Source: Bdellovibrionales bacterium
Lineage (GTDB): Bacteria; Bdellovibrionota; Bdellovibrionia; Bdellovibrionales; Bdellovibrionaceae
Assembly: GCA_027320785.1 (NCBI GenBank)
Contig: DAHVKR010000037.1
Location: forward strand, 1 to 8,534
DNA: 8,534 bases
Direction of reading: 5' to 3'
In this document: positions 5,813 to 8,534 of the stretch, in pieces
Position numbering within the stretch: position 1 is the first letter of the stretch
Layout of the letters: the number at the start of each line of letters is the position of its first letter
The notes under the pieces: generated by a model
The model's database searches: none
Told to the model about the DNA's origin: nothing
What the model saw: the letters and a program-made list of their open reading frames with translations, nothing else
Program-made: the position numbers and the translations under genes

Positions 5813-6595
5813 TTAATTATTTGTTGTTTGGTTAATCCAGTCGATAGCGGCATTTACTTTTGCATAGACGCCATACTTATTGGGGCGGGCACACCCCTCA
5901 CCCCAGCTCACAATTCCAGCTAAAGTGAAATCACCATTGCGATCTTTTATAAGAAGGGGACCGCCGCTATCTCCTTGGCAAGAATCTTTACCACCCTGTT
6001 CATATCCTGCGCAAATCATACGATCTGTCACTTGAGAGTAAGCCTGTTTACACTCGACGGAGTTAACTAGTGGAACGTCGACTCTCATAAGTTGATCGGG
6101 TAAAGCCCAGGCTCCCTCGCTCGTGGCACCCCATCCAGCGGTTGTGGCCATCACTTCATCAGGGCTCGATTGATTTGGAATTCTGATTTCTTGAGTATTC
6201 AGCTCAACAGGTCTGAAGGTAGAATTTCCTTTCAGTTCGATAAGTGCGTAGTCCCAATCGCCTGAACGCGGGTCATACTGCGGATTAGCTACAATTTTAG
6301 CGACATCAAAGCTTTCGCCAGACGCCAGATCCTTCTGATTGTTCAAGCCAATATAAACTTTCGCAATTTGAGCACCACGTACACAGTGAGCGGCAGTTAA
6401 AACCCAATTTGGCTTAATCAAAGATCCGCCGCAAAAATGACTTCCGTATCCCTGTGTCATATGCAATGAAGCGATGAATGGAAAGTCCTTAGGGCCGGCT
6501 TCTTCGCCACCGACTATTAAGGTTCCAATTTTAGATGCGTACGAAGTGCTAACAAGCAAGCACGACGTTAAAAGTGTGATGATTATTTTTGACAT
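5813..6595 (-). CDS. Secreted trypsin-like serine protease (peptidase family S1)
   Basis: From the ATG at 6595 the protein has 260 residues: a signal peptide MSKIIITLLTSCLLVSTSYA, a very short pro-segment SKIGTL, and a chymotrypsin-fold protease starting IVGG at residues 27-30. The triad is complete: H70 in TAAHC, D115 in DYALI and S210 in GDSGGP. D204, six residues before the serine, is the S1-pocket aspartate, so cleavage after Lys or Arg is expected. Six cysteines (55, 71, 182, 195, 206, 235) match the three canonical disulfides 42-58, 168-182 and 191-220. The residue before IVGG is Leu, not Lys or Arg. An upstream ATG at 6610 would add five residues, but AGGGGA lies inside that extension, 6 nt before the ATG at 6595, which decides the start. 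It is monocistronic by appearance, with its own terminator, and is probably secreted to degrade external or prey protein. Confidence 0.94.
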   Translation of the reverse strand: MSKIIITLLTSCLLVSTSYASKIGTLIVGGEEAGPKDFPFIASLHMTQGYGSHFCGGSLIKPNWVLTAAHCVRGAQIAKVYIGLNNQKDLASGESFDVAKIVANPQYDPRSGDWDYALIELKGNSTFRPVELNTQEIRIPNQSSPDEVMATTAGWGATSEGAWALPDQLMRVDVPLVNSVECKQAYSQVTDRMICAGYEQGGKDSCQGDSGGPLLIKDRNGDFTLAGIVSWGEGCARPNKYGVYAKVNAAIDWINQTTNN

Positions 6596-6610
6596 AATAT
6601 TTCCCCTCAT

Positions 6611-6628
6611 GGTCTTTCTTGTAAGACC
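6611..6628 (-). other. Possible leader hairpin upstream of the protease gene
   Basis: GGTCTT and AAGACC form a 6-bp inverted repeat with a 6-base loop, immediately upstream of the Shine-Dalgarno region of the protease gene. It could stabilise the 5' end of the mRNA or affect ribosome access. It is short, and no promoter was firmly placed upstream, so its relevance is uncertain. Confidence 0.25.
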
Positions 6629-6736
6629 TATCTTTCTAGCTTTTTGCTTTTTTGTTCGAGAGGGCAGTCAAGTTCAGTAAAACTGGTTTAGCGTCGAGTC
6701 TCGTCTAAGTCGCGTCTGGCTTGGGAAAGCGCGGAG

Positions 6737-6745
6737 TGGTATATG
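6737..6745 (+). promoter_or_regulatory. Candidate extended -10 promoter for the glycosyltransferase genes
   Basis: TGGTATATG fits the extended -10 form (TG, one base, then a TATAAT-like hexamer), 35 nt upstream of the ATG at 6781. Extended -10 promoters can work without a good -35, and none is seen at the right distance. This is the only promoter-like element noticed before the rightward run of glycosyltransferase and S1 genes. The 170-bp gap from 6611 to 6780 otherwise holds only the divergent upstream region of the protease gene. Confidence 0.35.
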
Positions 6746-6780
6746 TTGTCTGAACTTCAGGACTTCGTTACGATCTAGTT

Positions 6781-7227
6781 ATGTCGATTCGAGTTTTACA
6801 TTTAGGAAGTGAAAAAACGTGGAGAGGCGGAGAGAACCAAGCTCGACTTTTAATTGATGGATTAAGGTCAAAAGTCGAGGCCCAATTTGGTGCTGTTCCT
6901 GCTAAAAGCCCAGCCTATCAAGAGAAGCGTTGGAACTGTGAGCTCTTACCTTTGGTTAGTGGGAATCCAGGCTGTGCGGTTGTTGGAAGTCGGGTAGGTG
7001 GAATTCCTGAAATCATTGTCCAAGAGAAAACAAGTCTTTTGATAGAGGTGGGTTATGATAAGGCCCTGTCGGAAGCGATTTATACTCTGATTCAAAACCG
7101 GGAAAAGCGAAAGCAGCTCAACTCAGAGGCTCAAAAATGGGTCAAAAATGAGTTTAGTCTTGAATCTATGGCAGAAGGCAATTACAGAGTTTACCAGGAA
7201 GTATTGGGGACCTCGTTTGGGCATTAG
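6781..7227 (+). pseudogene. GT4-family glycosyltransferase with a large internal in-frame deletion
   Basis: The 148-codon frame joins the two ends of a GT-B fold glycosyltransferase. Residues 1 to about 58 are the start of the N-terminal Rossmann domain: IRVLHLGSEKTWRGGENQARLLIDGL, with the GG-N-A loop that opens GT4 enzymes, on to ELLPLVSGNP. From residue 59 it jumps to the C-terminal nucleotide-sugar-binding signature (GCAVVGSRVGGIPEII, then SLLIEVGYDKALSEAI) and the usual terminal helices. Family members run about 350-400 residues, so some 200 or more residues are missing, including most of the acceptor domain and the EX7E region. No stop or frameshift is present. It should be inactive as a transferase. 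It lies upstream of, and overlaps, a GT2 gene, consistent with an LPS or polysaccharide locus. An artefact of assembly is the alternative. No good Shine-Dalgarno site precedes the ATG. Confidence 0.8.
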
Positions 7228-7966
7228 CGTTGTCATTTGTACCAAAAATGAAGAAAAAAATATTGGTCGATGTTTGAAATCTGTTTTGAGCATCGCAGAT
7301 GAAATTCTTGTCTTAGACTCTAAAAGCACAGATCAAACAGCTCAAATCGTAAGAAGTTTTCCAAAGGCTCAGCTGGTGGAAACAGAATGGCGTGGATTTT
7401 CAGAAACAAAGAATTATGGAAATTCTTTGGCCACACAGGATTATATTCTTTCGCTGGACGCCGATGAAGAACTCACCCCTGAATGTCAAAATGAAATTCT
7501 AAAGCTGAAGCCTCATTTGCAGGGTGTTTATAGTTTAAATCGTTTAACCAATTATTGTGGTCATTGGATTCGCCATTCAGGATGGTTTCCAGATCGGCAC
7601 ATACGTCTATTTCCTCGAGAGGGTACTAAATGGGTGGGGCAAATTCATGAAACCCTTCAATTCGAAGAGCAGCAAAAGTCTCAGAATATAAAAAGCCTTG
7701 TGAATCACTACACTTACTATTCTATTGAAGAGCACTGGGCGCGGATTAATCATTATTCTACATTGGCGGCTTCAGAATATATTCGGTATAGTCGCCCCAG
7801 ACTTCTGCTTTCGATGATGATCAATTCTAAAATGCGGCTTATTAAACACTATATTTTAAAGCTTGGTTTTTTGGATGGGTTCCAGGGTCTTGTTATTGCT
7901 GCTTTATCCGCGGGAGCTGTTTTTTTAAAGTATGCGAAAGCTTATCAGCTCAAGCAAAAAGATTAA
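7217..7966 (+). CDS. Family 2 glycosyltransferase, WaaE/KdtX (LgtF)-like
   Basis: A GT-A fold glycosyltransferase of 249 residues from a TTG start at 7217. It opens directly with the family's first strand (GISVVICTKNEEKNIGRCLKSV), then ILVLDSKSTDQT, the DxD-type metal/nucleotide motif D81-A82-D83 in SLDADEEL, DRHIRLFPR and the IHETL motif (H145, E146). A basic, hydrophobic C-terminal segment (about residues 214-239) could associate with the membrane. WaaE/KdtX-type enzymes add glucose or heptose-linked sugars to the LPS inner core on the cytoplasmic face; the exact sugar cannot be read here. The TTG is preferred because GGGGA (7206-7210) lies 6 nt upstream and the protein then begins at the conserved strand. 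The ATG at 7148 would add 23 unrelated residues and has no ribosome-binding site. The start overlaps the upstream GT4 stop by 11 bp, suggesting translational coupling. Confidence 0.87.
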   Translation: MGISVVICTKNEEKNIGRCLKSVLSIADEILVLDSKSTDQTAQIVRSFPKAQLVETEWRGFSETKNYGNSLATQDYILSLDADEELTPECQNEILKLKPHLQGVYSLNRLTNYCGHWIRHSGWFPDRHIRLFPREGTKWVGQIHETLQFEEQQKSQNIKSLVNHYTYYSIEEHWARINHYSTLAASEYIRYSRPRLLLSMMINSKMRLIKHYILKLGFLDGFQGLVIAALSAGAVFLKYAKAYQLKQKD

Positions 7967-7996
7967 ATTTATAAGAATAAAAAGTTGTGAGGTTTT

Positions 7997-8534
7997 ATGT
8001 CTAAAAAAGATATATTTGGTGATGAAATAAAAGAAAATGAATCTGATTTTGCCAGCTTATTTGAAAACTCGATTGCACGGGCAAGCAAATCCCTTAGAAC
8101 AGGGGATCAGTTTAAAGCTGAAATCTTGAGTATCGGCCAGGAAGAAGCCTTTGTGTCGACAGGGACTCCGCAGGATGCGGTTATTTTAAGAACTGATCTT
8201 TTAGATGCTGAAAATAAGCTTCAATATAAAGTAGGCGACATCATTGATGTTGTGGTTGTTAGAGTAAAAGGCGGAGAAATTCGTGTGACTCGAAAGGGGT
8301 CCAAAAAAGCGGCAACGGATTTAGATAGTTTACAAGATGCTTTTGATATGGAGCTGCCGGTTCAGGGACGAGTTCTTGAGCTGGTTAAAGGGGGGTTCCG
8401 AATTGATATGCAAGGACAAAAAGCCTTCTGTCCTATTAGCCAAATTGACTCTCATTTTGTGAAATCTGGTGAGGAGTTTGTTGGAAAGAAATTCGACTTT
8501 CTGATTACTCAGCTAGATGAACAGGGCCGAAATA
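7997..8534 (+). CDS. S1-domain RNA-binding protein, ribosomal protein S1-like (3' truncated by window edge)
   Basis: The first 179 codons are visible and the frame stays open to the window end. An acidic N-terminus contains DFASLFENS, resembling the (S)FAELFEES segment that begins ribosomal protein S1-type proteins. Two S1 (OB-fold) domains follow. The first spans about residues 34-100 (RTGDQFKAEILSIGQEEAFVSTG through GGEIRVTRK). The second starts near 118 (MELPVQGRVLELVKGGFRIDM, then AFCPISQID) and is cut by the edge. Such proteins bind single-stranded RNA and aid translation or RNA handling. Whether this is the main ribosomal S1 or a smaller accessory protein depends on how many domains lie beyond the window. 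GAGG at 7989-7992 lies 4 nt before the ATG. Only 30 bp separate it from the GT2 stop, with no terminator, so co-transcription is likely. Confidence 0.88.
   Translation, partial: MSKKDIFGDEIKENESDFASLFENSIARASKSLRTGDQFKAEILSIGQEEAFVSTGTPQDAVILRTDLLDAENKLQYKVGDIIDVVVVRVKGGEIRVTRKGSKKAATDLDSLQDAFDMELPVQGRVLELVKGGFRIDMQGQKAFCPISQIDSHFVKSGEEFVGKKFDFLITQLDEQGRN

Noticed and set aside
6474..6680. Rightward 68-codon frame with a hydrophobic middle, opposite the start of the protease gene
   Set aside because: Most of it is antisense to the well-supported protease coding region, it has no ribosome-binding site, and its hydrophobicity reflects the T-rich intergenic stretch.
7123..7329. Leftward frame across the GT4/GT2 junction
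   Set aside because: It is antisense to two frames with clear glycosyltransferase motifs and has no family resemblance of its own.

Overview
The window is chromosomal DNA from a Gram-negative bacterium. Its composition leans AT-rich by eye. The best guess is the Bdellovibrio group (Bdellovibrionota), possibly one of its lower-GC members. This is an inference from the gene mix: a secreted trypsin-like protease with complete trypsin disulfides, exported beta-rich proteins of no recognised family, a membrane-anchored M23 endopeptidase, and a WaaE/KdtX-type glycosyltransferase beside an S1-domain RNA-binding protein. No ribosomal RNA or other marker settles the taxonomy. There are no insertion sequences, CRISPR arrays, tRNAs or phage genes.

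Layout. Positions 1-2103 (+) hold the 3' two thirds of an rlmN-type radical SAM rRNA methyltransferase, then an inner-membrane-anchored M23 peptidase. The M23 gene meets an exported probable beta-barrel gene tail to tail (2100-2726, -), with stop codons overlapping by 4 bp. A 65-bp divergent gap with a small palindrome separates that gene from a second exported probable beta-barrel gene (2792-3760, +). Next comes a minus-strand run: a DUF2892/YgaP-like small membrane protein (3764-3958), a 120-residue protein of an uncharacterised family (4016-4378), an exported alpha/beta hydrolase (4434-5660 or 5678) and a trypsin-like serine protease (5813-6595). The protease gene ends in a strong GC-rich terminator, flanked by a perfect 16-bp palindrome. 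From 6781 onward everything reads rightward: a GT4 glycosyltransferase reduced to 148 codons by an apparently in-frame internal loss, a family 2 glycosyltransferase whose TTG start overlaps the GT4 stop, and the first 179 codons of an S1-domain protein that runs off the window.

How it fits together. Most products act in the envelope or outside the cell: peptidoglycan remodelling (M23), outer-membrane proteins, secreted or periplasmic hydrolases, and LPS or polysaccharide assembly (GT4 remnant, GT2). RlmN and the S1 protein belong to ribosome function and translation. The minus-strand genes do not look like one pathway.

Nothing here amounts to a convincing new multi-gene system. The points most worth a second look are the internally deleted GT4 gene and its overlap with GT2, the protease zymogen without a basic residue at the expected activation site, the consecutive palindromes at 5745-5803, and the hydrolase start that lacks a Shine-Dalgarno site.
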